Assembly: GCF_028826105.1 (NCBI RefSeq)
Contig: NZ_JAQGPL010000001.1
Location: 4,118,501-4,182,500, forward strand
Reading direction: 5' to 3'
Source of the DNA: Paenibacillus humicola
GTDB taxonomy: Bacteria > Bacillota > Bacilli > Paenibacillales > Paenibacillaceae
Length of the DNA stretch: 64,000 bases
Translations under genes and position numbers: made by a program
Notes under the pieces: model-generated
Database searches by the model: none
What the model saw: only the letters and a program-made list of their open reading frames with translations
Told to the model about the DNA's origin: nothing
In this document: positions 45,931-55,378 of the stretch, piece after piece
How positions within the stretch are numbered: the first letter of the stretch is position 1
How the letters are laid out: the number at the start of each line of letters is the position of its first letter

Positions 45931-48087
45931 TCATTTTGACAGCCTGATTTCGATTTGCACGGACCCGCCCTCCGGCCGGTCCGCATTCGTTTCGTAGAGA
46001 TCATCGCCGATTCGCTCTAAGGCAGCTGCCTGCCCGTTGACCGTCACCTGCACGGGGACGGTGCGCGAAGCGAAGATGAACCGTCCGCCTTCGCGGAGCG
46101 ATACCGCCGTGACGTCTTCCTGCTCGGTGCAGCTTAACACCGCCGCAGGCGAAACGTATTTGTCCGCGAGTCCGATCGGTGTGACCGCGCCTTTGACGGG
46201 AACGAGAACATACAACGCAAAACCGCCTTCTTCTAGGCGAACGGCTTTGCTCTCCTCCGCTTTCAAATAAGAGAAGCTGCGGGAGAAATGCTCGTAGACC
46301 GCAAACTCGTTCCCCGCGAGCCCCGGCACATCGGCCGGTCCGATGCCGCCTTCAACCGGACCGGCCTCCTTGTGAATATGGAAAGCGGCCACGACACCGG
46401 CGCCCGCCGCCGTATTCCACAGCTTGAGCGGGATCGTCCGCTCGGTCGGATCAGCCAGCAGGCAATCCGGCGACGGGGCGGCCGGGCCGTCGCAGCGGAT
46501 TATCGTGCCGTCGCGGTAAATAAGCGGCCAAATATGCGCTGGATCTGTATTGCCCGGCGCGTCACTGACATACACCGGCCCGCCGCTGACCGAACGCAGG
46601 ACGGCGCTCTGGACGCCGTCGTGATTTTTCGACCAGTACATATCCCAGTCGCCCCAATAAAACGCGCCATGATAATAAGAATTGTACCCGTTCTGAAGCG
46701 CATGCTCGGGGAAGCCGCGCTTTTCCTGCGGGACGAAATCGTCGCTGTTTCGCGAAACCGCGGATTTCGGACGGTGCCATACGTTTTCGGCCGCCATTCC
46801 CATGCAGTTGATCACCGTATCGTTAAAATGCAGCGCGACCGACGCTTCCAACGCTTCGTGCGCCGCCGCGGCCGCCTCGCCGATCGAACGGCGTTCCTTC
46901 AGATAATTGAGCACGGCGCTTTGACTGTCGACTTTGACGAAATCGACGCCCTGCCGCCGCAGAAAGCCGTGCCACGCGTGCCAGAAGCCGAAGCCCCGGC
47001 CCGCCTCGGGATACGGAATGAGATTGCCCCGCGGCACCCGGTAAAGCGATTCGGCGTACTTTGTCGCAATGCCGCTGTCCTCATGGACGCCGCCCCAATA
47101 GCCGGCAATCGTATGCCAGACGCCGACGTGCCGGATGCCGAAGCGCTCCTTGAGCGCAGTCACGGCCCGTTTCAGGCCGCCGGGAAATTTGACGGGGTCG
47201 GCCTCGAACGACATCAGCCTGCCGTCCTTCGTTTCGGACCAGCCGTCGTCGATCATGACCCAGCCGACCGGCAGACCGAGCTGCTGCAGCTCTTCCGCCT
47301 TGGCCAGCAGCCCCGCTTCGTCGACCTTATGGTAGAAGGCATCCCAGCTGCACCAACCGAGCCTGTCCAGCAGCGCGGGATACGTTTTTCGGCTGCGCGG
47401 CAGCGTCGGGTAGTCCAGCTCGCGAAGAGCCGACTCCGCATTTTGCTCCACCAGCGCGTACGGGTCGTTTCCTGCAGACAGCGCAAATGCGAGCGATTCG
47501 CATGCGGTGCGGCCGCTTTCATAAGCGGACAGCCGAATCGCGAAGCCGCCGCTTGCTCCCGCGGCATCCGTCCGCCAGACCGGCCCGACGACCGGCAGCA
47601 GATGAAAGAAGCTTTCGGCCGTCTTCCACAAAATCGACTGCGTCCGTCCGGGCAGCTCTTCCGGATTCGCGCCGAAGTGGGGGCGTGTCCACCAATCCTT
47701 ATGCTGATAATTGGCCATTAGACCTTCAATCGCTTCCGCCGGACGGACCGTCACGACAATGGCGTGCTCGGCGGCGAACGTCCTCTGTTTGCCGAAATCG
47801 TTATCATTCACCGTTTCCGCTTCGACCGACGCCAGAACGGCCCCGCGGCCGGTCATGCGCAAGCGAATCCGGGCGCGGACGGTATCGTCGTCGTTTTGAA
47901 ACCGCCAAACCGCCGTATCGAGAGCACCGTCCCGGTCATCGCCTCGTTCCAGCTCCGTTCCGCACGCCTTCAGCGCGATCGGCTGCGGATGCGAATCTAG
48001 CCTCACCTCGACCTCGAACGTGCCGAAGACGTCGGCCTGCGGATTGCTTCGGGAGCGCAGCTCCCCTTTTTCGCTGAATTCGAACAT
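45931..48087 (-). CDS. Alpha-galactosidase / raffinose-synthase-like GH36 (Sip1 family)
   Basis: This 718-residue glycosidase of the Sip1/raffinose-synthase branch of clan GH-D has GWCSWDAF (244-251), WVMIDDGW, the nucleophile motif FVKVDSQSA (Asp387), and the acid/base region RNSDDF (Asp449 or 450), plus N- and C-terminal beta domains. It probably releases alpha-linked galactose from an oligosaccharide. It lacks a signal peptide, so the substrate must be imported. ATG with AGGAGG 5 bases upstream. It follows the ROK kinase gene by 35 bases. Confidence 0.85.
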   Translation of the reverse strand: MFEFSEKGELRSRSNPQADVFGTFEVEVRLDSHPQPIALKACGTELERGDDRDGALDTAVWRFQNDDDTVRARIRLRMTGRGAVLASVEAETVNDNDFGKQRTFAAEHAIVVTVRPAEAIEGLMANYQHKDWWTRPHFGANPEELPGRTQSILWKTAESFFHLLPVVGPVWRTDAAGASGGFAIRLSAYESGRTACESLAFALSAGNDPYALVEQNAESALRELDYPTLPRSRKTYPALLDRLGWCSWDAFYHKVDEAGLLAKAEELQQLGLPVGWVMIDDGWSETKDGRLMSFEADPVKFPGGLKRAVTALKERFGIRHVGVWHTIAGYWGGVHEDSGIATKYAESLYRVPRGNLIPYPEAGRGFGFWHAWHGFLRRQGVDFVKVDSQSAVLNYLKERRSIGEAAAAAHEALEASVALHFNDTVINCMGMAAENVWHRPKSAVSRNSDDFVPQEKRGFPEHALQNGYNSYYHGAFYWGDWDMYWSKNHDGVQSAVLRSVSGGPVYVSDAPGNTDPAHIWPLIYRDGTIIRCDGPAAPSPDCLLADPTERTIPLKLWNTAAGAGVVAAFHIHKEAGPVEGGIGPADVPGLAGNEFAVYEHFSRSFSYLKAEESKAVRLEEGGFALYVLVPVKGAVTPIGLADKYVSPAAVLSCTEQEDVTAVSLREGGRFIFASRTVPVQVTVNGQAAALERIGDDLYETNADRPEGGSVQIEIRLSK

Positions 48088-48122
48088 AAGCTCCTCCTGC
48101 CTGCTTCAAATGGTACGGCCGG

Positions 48123-49094
48123 TTATTCCAACGCCTGCAGCGCCACCGACAAGCTGGCCGCATCGCCGACCGATTCGCCGAGCCCCGATGGGACGATCTC
48201 GCACGCCTGCAGCGAAATCGGCAGCGCTTCGCTCGCAAGAGCCTCCATGACGATCGGCCGCAGCAGCGCCTCTTGTCTCGCGTAAATGCTGCCGATCACG
48301 ATCCGCTCGGGGTTCAAAAGATCGACCAGCACGGCAAGTCCTCTGCCAAGCCGGGTGCCGACGGCGTCGACCACCTTCAGCGCAAGCGCATCGCCTGCAG
48401 CCGCGGCTTCGAATATCGTCTTCGCGGTAACGGCGTCCAGCTGTTCCAGTCCCCGGCAAAAGGCGGTTCGGCCGCCGCCCCGGATATGCGCTTCGGCCAT
48501 CAAACGGCCGAGCCGCGCAATGCCGCCGCCGCTGCAAAAGCCTTCGAACGAGCCCGCCTTGCCGTAGCCGACCGGTCCGTCCGGCTCCAGCCGCATATGC
48601 CCGACTTCGCCTGCCATATCGTTTGCGCCGGAGTAGAGCTTCCCGTTTAAAATGAGGCCGGCGCCCATGCCGGTGCCGAACGTCAGAAACACGACGTCGG
48701 ACGCGCCGCGGCCGGCACCCCAGCGCCATTCGGCGAGCGCGCAGGCGTTGGCGTCGTTCTGCAGCGCCACCGGTACGCCGAACCGCTCCTTCAGCGGCGT
48801 CACGACGTCGATCCGGTCCCAGCCCGGCAAATTGGGCGGAGACAGAACGAGCCCGCGGCGGCTGTCGAGCGGCCCGCCGCAGCTGATGCCGATGGCTTGC
48901 AGCGGCCCGGCCCCGCCTGCGACCCGCTGCATGTCGGCCATCGCCTCGCAGAACCAGCCGATCGTCGCCTCCGCGGTTTCGGGCGTCGGGAAGCTGCGCT
49001 TCTCGGCGATGTTCACACGGCCGTCTTCGGCGACGCCGAGCACCGCGGCGCACTTGGTGCCGCCGATATCGAACCCTCCAAGCAGCATGCTCAT
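48123..49094 (-). CDS. ROK-family sugar kinase without the usual zinc motif
   Basis: This 323-residue ROK protein has GGFDIGGTKCAAVLG (ATP-binding), ISCGGPLDSRRG, LQNDANACALAEWRWGAG (catalytic Asp), FGTGMGAGLIL and AGEVGHMRL (sugar contact Glu and His). The CxCGxxGCxE zinc box is replaced by GYGKAGSFEGFCSGGG, retaining one Cys. There is no N-terminal helix-turn-helix, so it is a kinase rather than a repressor. It may phosphorylate the mannose or galactose released by the neighbouring glycosidases. The ATG at 49094 overlaps the SIS gene by 4 bases. Confidence 0.88.
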   Translation of the reverse strand: MSMLLGGFDIGGTKCAAVLGVAEDGRVNIAEKRSFPTPETAEATIGWFCEAMADMQRVAGGAGPLQAIGISCGGPLDSRRGLVLSPPNLPGWDRIDVVTPLKERFGVPVALQNDANACALAEWRWGAGRGASDVVFLTFGTGMGAGLILNGKLYSGANDMAGEVGHMRLEPDGPVGYGKAGSFEGFCSGGGIARLGRLMAEAHIRGGGRTAFCRGLEQLDAVTAKTIFEAAAAGDALALKVVDAVGTRLGRGLAVLVDLLNPERIVIGSIYARQEALLRPIVMEALASEALPISLQACEIVPSGLGESVGDAASLSVALQALE

Positions 49095-49720
49095 GCGAAA
49101 AATGCCTCCTCGAGCATCATGCACAGAACATGATAAACGGGGAGATGCCGCTCCTGAATATCCGGCGTGCTGCTGTAAGGGACGCGAACCGTCACATCGC
49201 ACAGCTCCTTCAAACGGCCGCCGCCCTGGCCCGTAAAGCCGACCGTCTTCATGCCGAGCGACTTCGCGACCTGAACGGCACGAACCACATTGGCCGAATT
49301 GCCGGACGTGCTGAACACGGCGAGCACATCCTCGGGCCGGCCGTAGCCATATACCTGCTGCGCGAATACCATGTCGGCCGCTACGTCGTTAATGTACGCC
49401 GTCGACAGCGCCGTATGGCTGACGAGCGAAATCGCCGGCAGCGCGCCCTGCAGCCGGTCGGCGAGGTAAGCCCCTTCCTCGCCGTGAATCATCATTTTTT
49501 CCCGCTCGGACGGCGGAAGGGGACGCTGCGACATAAAGCCCTTCATCAGCTCCCCGACGATATGCTCGCAGTCGGCGGCGCTGCCGCCGTTGCCGGCCAG
49601 CAGCATTTTGCCTCCCCGCTCGAAGGCGTTTTTCATCGCCTCGTACGCTTCCCGGATCTGCTCCCTGCACGGCTCCAGATCGGGATATTTCGTAAACAAT
49701 CCGTTAAAAATCGCGCTCAC
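49091..49720 (-). CDS. SIS-domain phosphosugar isomerase, GmhA/DiaA-like
   Basis: This 209-residue SIS protein contains LLAGNGGSAADCEHIVGELM (about 40-59, the phosphate loop and metal His of GmhA-like isomerases), LAVFSTSGNSANVVRAV (second phosphate loop) and the C-terminal ERHLPVYHVLCMMLE helix. GmhA converts sedoheptulose 7-phosphate to a heptose 7-phosphate, but relatives act on other sugars. The lack of heptose-biosynthesis genes and the operon context favour a catabolic isomerase. Start is GTG at 49720, with GGGGA 12 bases upstream, so it is uncertain. Confidence 0.82.
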   Translation of the reverse strand: MSAIFNGLFTKYPDLEPCREQIREAYEAMKNAFERGGKMLLAGNGGSAADCEHIVGELMKGFMSQRPLPPSEREKMMIHGEEGAYLADRLQGALPAISLVSHTALSTAYINDVAADMVFAQQVYGYGRPEDVLAVFSTSGNSANVVRAVQVAKSLGMKTVGFTGQGGGRLKELCDVTVRVPYSSTPDIQERHLPVYHVLCMMLEEAFFA

Positions 49721-49763
49721 CGCGTGTTCACATCCCCGTTATCGTTCTAGTCGCTTCCGCGCG

Positions 49764-52193
49764 TTACAGGTCCCACTCCAGCAGGCTTGTCTCCGTTACC
49801 GGAAGGTCGGCGCTTGCCGGCACGCGGAACGTCTTGATTTCCGACGGGCCGAAATCGGCACGGATCGTCCGGTTCCACTTCGGCAGCCGGATTTCCGCCG
49901 TCGTCGCCTTTTTGTCCGTTTCGTAGCAGCGCACGATCAGATCGTCGTTATCCTCCGCTTTTTTCAGCGCGCTGACGATGACGTTGTCCTTGTCGACCGA
50001 GACGTACGAATCGGTTTGCGGCAGCTTGCCTTCATGGAACGTCTCAATAACCGCCACCGGCCTGCAGTTCAGCTCGGCCGCGCGGCGCACCGTGCCCGCC
50101 TGCTCCCACGTGCCTTCGTGCGGAAGAAGCGAGTAATGAAACCGCTGAATGCCCTGGTCGATAAACGCGTATTCGCCGTCCGCTTCGGGCACGTACGGGA
50201 CATGGTGCGCATAGATCGGGCTGCGCAGCACGGTCAGCGCCAGCTCCTTGTTATGGATGCTGTAGCTGTATTTGGCGTCGTTCATCAGGCTGAGCCCGTA
50301 GACGCGGTTGCTTTCCTGTACGATGCCCGTGTAGTCGACCCAGCTTTGGCCGGGCTCCTCTTCGCCGTTATGCTCCCGTTCGATGGTGCCGTACGGAATT
50401 TCGTACGTTTGCTTGCTGAAAATAACGTTCACCGGGAACACCAGCTTGAGCATTTTGAACTTCTCGCGCCAGTCCACCGTCACGCTGACGTCGATTTGAC
50501 CGCTGGCCGGGTACATCGCGAAATCCTGCACCAGCCGCGAGCTGCCGTATTCGCTGACGACGCGGATGACCGATTTGACCGGTCCGTGCTCGATGCGCTG
50601 CACGCGCACGGCCTTGAACGTCCCTGCGATATCGTTAAAATGCAGAACGTCGTGACTCCACGTATCCGACGTATCGTGCAGCACGACCGCCTTTGCGCCT
50701 TCGCCTTTGAACACCTCGTGGTTCAGCCGCTTGTCGCGCAGGCTTTTGATAAAGCCGGTCTCGCGGTCGAATTCGAGGCGCAGACGGTCGTTCTCGAGCA
50801 CGAGATCGCTTGCCGTGATCGGTTCGCCGGCCGGCTTCACCGAAGCCGACTCGAGCGCCAGCTTGTAGACGCGGTAGCCGAGCGGCGGAAGATCGGCCAT
50901 AAAGCTGAGCCGGTAGCGTCCGCGGGCGGCGGCCTGCGACTTCACCGTCTGGAACGGCACAGGCTTGCCGGTATCGTCCAGCAGCACGGAGCTTTCTTTG
51001 ATGCCGCCGACCTCAAGCTCGACGTTTACCCGGCTCTGCCAGGCATGCGGGTTGAACACGACGATCGGGCGCATCGATTCGTCCTGCTCGATGCCGATGT
51101 TCCACGACAGCGACTGCACGGCGTAGTTGAGCGAGCGGTCGGCGATCGCCATCGCTTCGCCGAACAAATACCGCGCGTCCTCGTAGGCGGGCTCAAGGCT
51201 CGTGCCGGCCAAAATATCGTGGAACTGGTTGAACAGCACGTTCTTCCACGCCCGCTCCAGCTCCTTCGGATACGGCTGGCCGGTGATCCAGGAGGCGAGC
51301 GCCGAAAATTTCTCGGCCGCGATCAGCCGGTTCTCCGCCTGGCGGTTCCACTGCTTGATGCCGGAATGGGCGGCATAGCAGCCGCTGGCGTGGTGCTGCA
51401 GATCGTCGTGCACGACCGGGAACGTCAGCCCCGATTTCTCCATGTCTGCGAAATACCGGTCCGGCGTCGCAAACTCGAGCTTCGGCAAATCCGCTTCTTC
51501 GTTCAGACGGCGGATGCTCGCGATATTTTCCTTCGTCGGGCCGCCTCCGTGGTTGCCGACGCCGTAGAAAAGCATCAGGTCGTTCAGCGGATCCTTGAAC
51601 TCGCCGAGGCAGCGCCGGACGTGGCCTTCCAAATCCTTGCCCCAGGACAAATATTCGAACATGATGCGGAACGTCAGCACCTTCGAACCGTCGTCGGACT
51701 GCCACCAGAAGAGCCGCCCCGGAAGTCCTTTCTCATTCGGCATCGGCCGCATCATGACGTAATAATCCATGCCGCTCTTTTTCAGGATTTGCGGCAGCAT
51801 GCCGTTATGGCCGAAGCTGTCGACATTGTAGCCGACCTTGGCCGTGACGCCGAATTTCTCCTTGAAATAGCGCTGTCCGTAAAGCCCCTGGCGAACGAAT
51901 GATTCGCCGCCCGGGATGTTGCAGTCGGGCTGGATCCACCAGCCGCCGACAATGTTCCAGCGGCCCTCGGCCACCCGCTGCCGGATTTCCGCGAACATGC
52001 CGGGATCGTTGTTCTCGATCCATTCGTACATCGCGGCCGAGCTGGATGTGAATATAAAATCGTCCGATTCCTTCATCCGGTCGAGCGCGGAGCGGAAGGT
52101 CGCTTTCGCTTCCTGAAAGCCTTCCTGCCACTGCCACAGCCATACCGGGTCCAGATGGGCGTTGCCGATCATATACAGCTTCTTGTCCTTCAT
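49764..52193 (-). CDS. Alpha-mannosidase, glycoside hydrolase family 38
   Basis: This 809-residue zinc-dependent retaining alpha-mannosidase has the metal motif NAHLDPVWLW (His13, Asp15), the catalytic nucleophile region VGYNVDSFGHNG (Asp125), the middle three-helix domain (QFHDILAGTSLEPAYEDARY holds a further metal His), and C-terminal beta-sandwich domains with FNPHAWQSRVNVEL. It lacks a signal peptide and so acts on imported mannosides. AGGAG lies 15 bases before the ATG. It is flanked by the aldolase and SIS genes in the same direction. Confidence 0.93.
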   Translation of the reverse strand: MKDKKLYMIGNAHLDPVWLWQWQEGFQEAKATFRSALDRMKESDDFIFTSSSAAMYEWIENNDPGMFAEIRQRVAEGRWNIVGGWWIQPDCNIPGGESFVRQGLYGQRYFKEKFGVTAKVGYNVDSFGHNGMLPQILKKSGMDYYVMMRPMPNEKGLPGRLFWWQSDDGSKVLTFRIMFEYLSWGKDLEGHVRRCLGEFKDPLNDLMLFYGVGNHGGGPTKENIASIRRLNEEADLPKLEFATPDRYFADMEKSGLTFPVVHDDLQHHASGCYAAHSGIKQWNRQAENRLIAAEKFSALASWITGQPYPKELERAWKNVLFNQFHDILAGTSLEPAYEDARYLFGEAMAIADRSLNYAVQSLSWNIGIEQDESMRPIVVFNPHAWQSRVNVELEVGGIKESSVLLDDTGKPVPFQTVKSQAAARGRYRLSFMADLPPLGYRVYKLALESASVKPAGEPITASDLVLENDRLRLEFDRETGFIKSLRDKRLNHEVFKGEGAKAVVLHDTSDTWSHDVLHFNDIAGTFKAVRVQRIEHGPVKSVIRVVSEYGSSRLVQDFAMYPASGQIDVSVTVDWREKFKMLKLVFPVNVIFSKQTYEIPYGTIEREHNGEEEPGQSWVDYTGIVQESNRVYGLSLMNDAKYSYSIHNKELALTVLRSPIYAHHVPYVPEADGEYAFIDQGIQRFHYSLLPHEGTWEQAGTVRRAAELNCRPVAVIETFHEGKLPQTDSYVSVDKDNVIVSALKKAEDNDDLIVRCYETDKKATTAEIRLPKWNRTIRADFGPSEIKTFRVPASADLPVTETSLLEWDL

Positions 52194-52305
52194 CGTCTTA
52201 AGGTTCAGCTCCTGTCCAGATAAGTAAAGGCGCGCGCTGCCCTTAGATAAAGAGCCATTCGCGCTTCTTGCGTTCAGATCGATCGCTTTTCGCCGCGAAG
52301 GGTTC

Positions 52306-53226
52306 TTACAGGATGAAACGTCCCGCTTCGCCCGCGCTGCATACGAAATGCTCCATTTTGTCGATGACGGTCAGCTTCACGGCCTCGCGTCCCGACGCCA
52401 GCTGCTCGGCCGAAAGGGCCCGGCATTCCGCGTTCGTCATCCGCTCCTCGCGCCCGAGCGCCGCCAGCAGCGCAAGCTCGAGATCGGTGGCGATGTTCAC
52501 CTTGCTGACGCCGCCGCCCGGCAGACGGTACGCCTGGCGCATCATGTCCGCCGGCACGCCCGAGCCGCCGTGCAGCACGAGATGGACCGGCGTCAGCGCG
52601 CTGATGGCCGACAGCCGGTCATAGTCGATTTTCGGCTGCTTGACGTTATAGACGCCGTGCGCCGTGCCGCACGAAACGGCGAGCGCGTCGATTCCGGTCA
52701 GGCGGACGAATTCCGCCGCTTCCTGCGGGTCCGTGTACAGCTCCTCGTCCTTGTCGGTCTCGACGTAATCGGTCGTGCCGATCATACCGAGCTCCGCCTC
52801 GACCGACACGCCCCGGGCGTGCGCGTAGTCCGCCGCCTCCTTGCTCTCCTTCACGTTCTCGGCGAACGGCTTCTCCGACGCGTCGATCATGACCGACGTA
52901 AAGCCGGCGTCGATCGCCTCGGCGATCACCTTCAGCTCCTTCGTGTGGTCCAGATGGAGCACGACGGGGACGGTAATGTTCAGCTGCCCGACCATGCGGT
53001 AAAATTCCTCGCCGAACTCGGCCGGGGTAATGCCGTAACGGATCAGTTCCTTTTGCGAGATTTGCACGATCAGCGGCGATTTCGCCTGCTGTCCGGCCTC
53101 AAGAACCGCCGCGATCATCGGCGTATAGCGGGGCGAGAACGAGCCGACCGCAAACCGGCCCGCTTCCGCCGTTTCCAGCGCCTGTTTCAGGGTGATGACA
53201 TTGTTGAATTCAGTATGTTTCGGCAT
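52306..53226 (-). CDS. Class II (zinc) fructose-bisphosphate/tagatose-bisphosphate-type aldolase
   Basis: This 306-residue aldolase has VVLHLDHTKELK (catalytic Asp93, zinc His94), GVSVEAELGMIGTTDY, VSCGTAHGVYN (His190) and VLHGGSGVPADMM (His219). Proteins of this group (FbaA, GatY, KbaY, IolJ-like) cleave ketose phosphates to a triose phosphate and an aldehyde. Position in the operon downstream of an FGGY kinase suggests it cleaves that kinase's product. It is not the housekeeping Fba by context. GGGAG is close to the ATG. Confidence 0.9.
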   Translation of the reverse strand: MPKHTEFNNVITLKQALETAEAGRFAVGSFSPRYTPMIAAVLEAGQQAKSPLIVQISQKELIRYGITPAEFGEEFYRMVGQLNITVPVVLHLDHTKELKVIAEAIDAGFTSVMIDASEKPFAENVKESKEAADYAHARGVSVEAELGMIGTTDYVETDKDEELYTDPQEAAEFVRLTGIDALAVSCGTAHGVYNVKQPKIDYDRLSAISALTPVHLVLHGGSGVPADMMRQAYRLPGGGVSKVNIATDLELALLAALGREERMTNAECRALSAEQLASGREAVKLTVIDKMEHFVCSAGEAGRFIL

Positions 53227-53278
53227 AGTCTCCCTCTGTCCTCTCCAATAAAAGCTATTCTACTCCGTGCCTGATTGT

Positions 53279-53968
53279 TTACACCGTCTGCAGCACCTGT
53301 TTGACGCGCTCCATGCCGAGCCTCGGGCTTGTCAAAAACCGCTTCCGCTCGTCCTCCGGGAACTTCTCCGTTACGCGGGCCATGGACGCCTGCGCCAGCA
53401 CGACGAGTTCATGGTCTTCGGCCAGACGGCGAAGCACCGCCGCCAGCTCCTCGTCGTGGCCTTCCTTATCGCCGGCGAGCAGCCGCCGGTAGGCGGTGGA
53501 GGCAACGACCGGCGTCAGCTTAAGCTGCCGGCCCGCCAGCTCCGCCTTGGCGAGCAGCTGCCGCTGCGTCGGCTCCAGCGTCGTGGCAAGCGTGGCGGCG
53601 ACGCCAATGCGGGATGCCGAGCGCACGGCGTATTCCGCCGCCGCCTGGTCGATGCGGACAATCGGCACGCCGATTTCCGGCTGCACCTGCGCGCACAGCT
53701 CGCCGATCGACGAGCAGGCGTTCAGAATACACGCCGCCCCGAGGCTTTCGGCGATACCCGCGTACTCCCGCCAGCGCGGGCGAATGTCGTCCACACGGCC
53801 GCCGTTTGCGGCCAGCTGAGGCAAAATCGAGTCGTCCACGATATTGAACACATCGATCCCGGGCATAAGCTCAAGCGCCAGCGTCTTCAACGGATCGACC
53901 GTCACCGGGGTCGTATGGATAATGGCCAGCCGACGTTCCGCCCATTGGCCCGTTTCATGCTCTCCCAT
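53279..53968 (-). CDS. Asp/Glu racemase-superfamily protein lacking the second catalytic Cys
   Basis: This 229-residue two-domain protein has the first active-site region ILNACSSIGEL (Cys84). The second region, which normally reads LxCT or a similar Cys motif, is VVLAQASMARV (about 189-199), with Ala/Ser instead of Cys. Members with one Cys (arylmalonate decarboxylase-like, maleate isomerase-like) are not two-base racemases. It ends 6 bases before nothing but the FGGY kinase and begins 6 bases after that gene's stop, so they are coupled. Its substrate is unknown; a ring-opened or carboxylated sugar derivative is possible. Confidence 0.75.
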   Translation of the reverse strand: MGEHETGQWAERRLAIIHTTPVTVDPLKTLALELMPGIDVFNIVDDSILPQLAANGGRVDDIRPRWREYAGIAESLGAACILNACSSIGELCAQVQPEIGVPIVRIDQAAAEYAVRSASRIGVAATLATTLEPTQRQLLAKAELAGRQLKLTPVVASTAYRRLLAGDKEGHDEELAAVLRRLAEDHELVVLAQASMARVTEKFPEDERKRFLTSPRLGMERVKQVLQTV

Positions 53969-53974
53969 CTTGTT

Positions 53975-55345
53975 TCATCCTTTCCTCATGCCGGCCAGCG
54001 CCGTCTTCACGTCCGGGAACAAGCCCGCGGCAGCGGCGGCGTACACGGCCGCGCCGTATGCGGCTTCCTCCTGCGTGGCGGCAAGCGTCAGCGGCAAATT
54101 CAAACGCTCCTGCAGCAGCCGCTGCAGCACCGGATTTTTACGGATACCGTTGCCGGAGCCCGCCGCCGCGATTATTTGTCCGCGCAGCCGCCCCGGGAGC
54201 AGATGCACGAAGTCCATCAGCTCGTCGGCGATGCCCGCAAGGACGCCGGCGGCGAAATGGCCGGGCCTGAAATTGTCGTCATTCAAGCCGGCGATTTGGC
54301 CGAGCGCAAGCGGATTCCGGCGCGTGCCGTAAAATTGGGTGCCGATCCGCAGCGGTCCGAGGCCCGTTTCGAGCGCCTCCGCGGCCAGCGCGTTCATTCG
54401 CTCGTAGATGTCCCCGGCGCCCGTCCCGGCGCCGAATGCCCGGCATGTCTCCTTGAAGAACCGCTCGAGCAGCGCGTACGATTTGCCGCCGCCGAGCGGG
54501 GCGCCGACGATAAGGAAGCCTCCCCCCGGGAACGGCCTCGTTTCGAGTCCGGCGATTTCCTCGGCCTGCCCGCTGTAAACCGAGATTTGCGAGCCGGTCC
54601 CAACGTTCGCCAGCAGCGTGCCCTCCAGCCGCGAAACGGCCCCGAGAAAGCTGGCCTGGTTATCGCCGATGGCGCACGCCAACGGCTTGCCGTCCGGCGT
54701 CCTTCCGGCGATGCCGATGCCGCGGCAGACCGGGGGCAGAATGGCGGGATCCAGACCGGCCCGCCGTAACGCCGCGGCGTCGAAGGCGTCCGCCTCCGGC
54801 GAGAACAGCCCCAGACTCGCCGCGTTGGAAGGCTCGATCTGCGGAACGGCTGCACCTGTCAGCTTCATGGCGATATAATCGCCGATCGTGCACAAGTACG
54901 CCGCGTCATCCGGCACTTCCCCGTTGTTCGCGTTGTAATAATGCGTTGCCAGCCCATAGCCTGCGGCCAGCGCGCGGCCCCCTATTCGGCCGAGACGAAG
55001 CGCGTAGGTCTCTCCGCCGGGTTCCATCGGCACATCCGCCCTCCCGTCCTGCCACGTATACAGCGGACTGACGGCGCCTCCTTCGCGATCGACGTAAAGG
55101 ATGCCGTGCATCTGGCAGGAAATGCCGACGGCGGCCACCTCCGGCCAAAGCGCCCGGCATTCGCCGATCAGCTCGCGGACGATCGCGGCGATCCGCTCCG
55201 GATCCTGCAGCCGCTCCCAGCTGCGGCCGCTCTCAAGCGCGGCGTCGTTCGCCCTGCCGGCGACCCGGACCGTTTCGCCGGTTTCGGCCGAGACGAGGGC
55301 GGCGCTGACGGACGTCGTTCCGATATCGATTCCCGCCACCAGCAT
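53975..55345 (-). CDS. FGGY-family kinase, sedoheptulokinase-like
   Basis: This 456-residue kinase has GIDIGTTSVSAALV (5-18), QDPERIAAIVRELI, GISCQMHGILYV, YTWQDGRADVP, IGDNQASFLGAV, LLANVGTGSQISVYSG (adenosine-phosphate loop) and AAGSGNGIRKNPVLQRLL. The QMHG and TWQDGR motifs with short length resemble sedoheptulokinase (SHPK/CARKL). Other ketoses are possible. It is coupled to the racemase-like gene and lies just before the class II aldolase. ATG at 55345 with GGAGG 12 bases upstream. Confidence 0.82.
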   Translation of the reverse strand: MLVAGIDIGTTSVSAALVSAETGETVRVAGRANDAALESGRSWERLQDPERIAAIVRELIGECRALWPEVAAVGISCQMHGILYVDREGGAVSPLYTWQDGRADVPMEPGGETYALRLGRIGGRALAAGYGLATHYYNANNGEVPDDAAYLCTIGDYIAMKLTGAAVPQIEPSNAASLGLFSPEADAFDAAALRRAGLDPAILPPVCRGIGIAGRTPDGKPLACAIGDNQASFLGAVSRLEGTLLANVGTGSQISVYSGQAEEIAGLETRPFPGGGFLIVGAPLGGGKSYALLERFFKETCRAFGAGTGAGDIYERMNALAAEALETGLGPLRIGTQFYGTRRNPLALGQIAGLNDDNFRPGHFAAGVLAGIADELMDFVHLLPGRLRGQIIAAAGSGNGIRKNPVLQRLLQERLNLPLTLAATQEEAAYGAAVYAAAAAGLFPDVKTALAGMRKG

Positions 55346-55378
55346 GCTGACCCTTCACCTCCGGTTGATAGCTTGATA

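Noticed and set aside
49091..55345. A heptose or LPS biosynthesis locus suggested by GmhA-like and sedoheptulokinase-like genes
   Set aside because: No other heptose genes are present, the organism is Gram-positive, and the operon is built for sugar catabolism.
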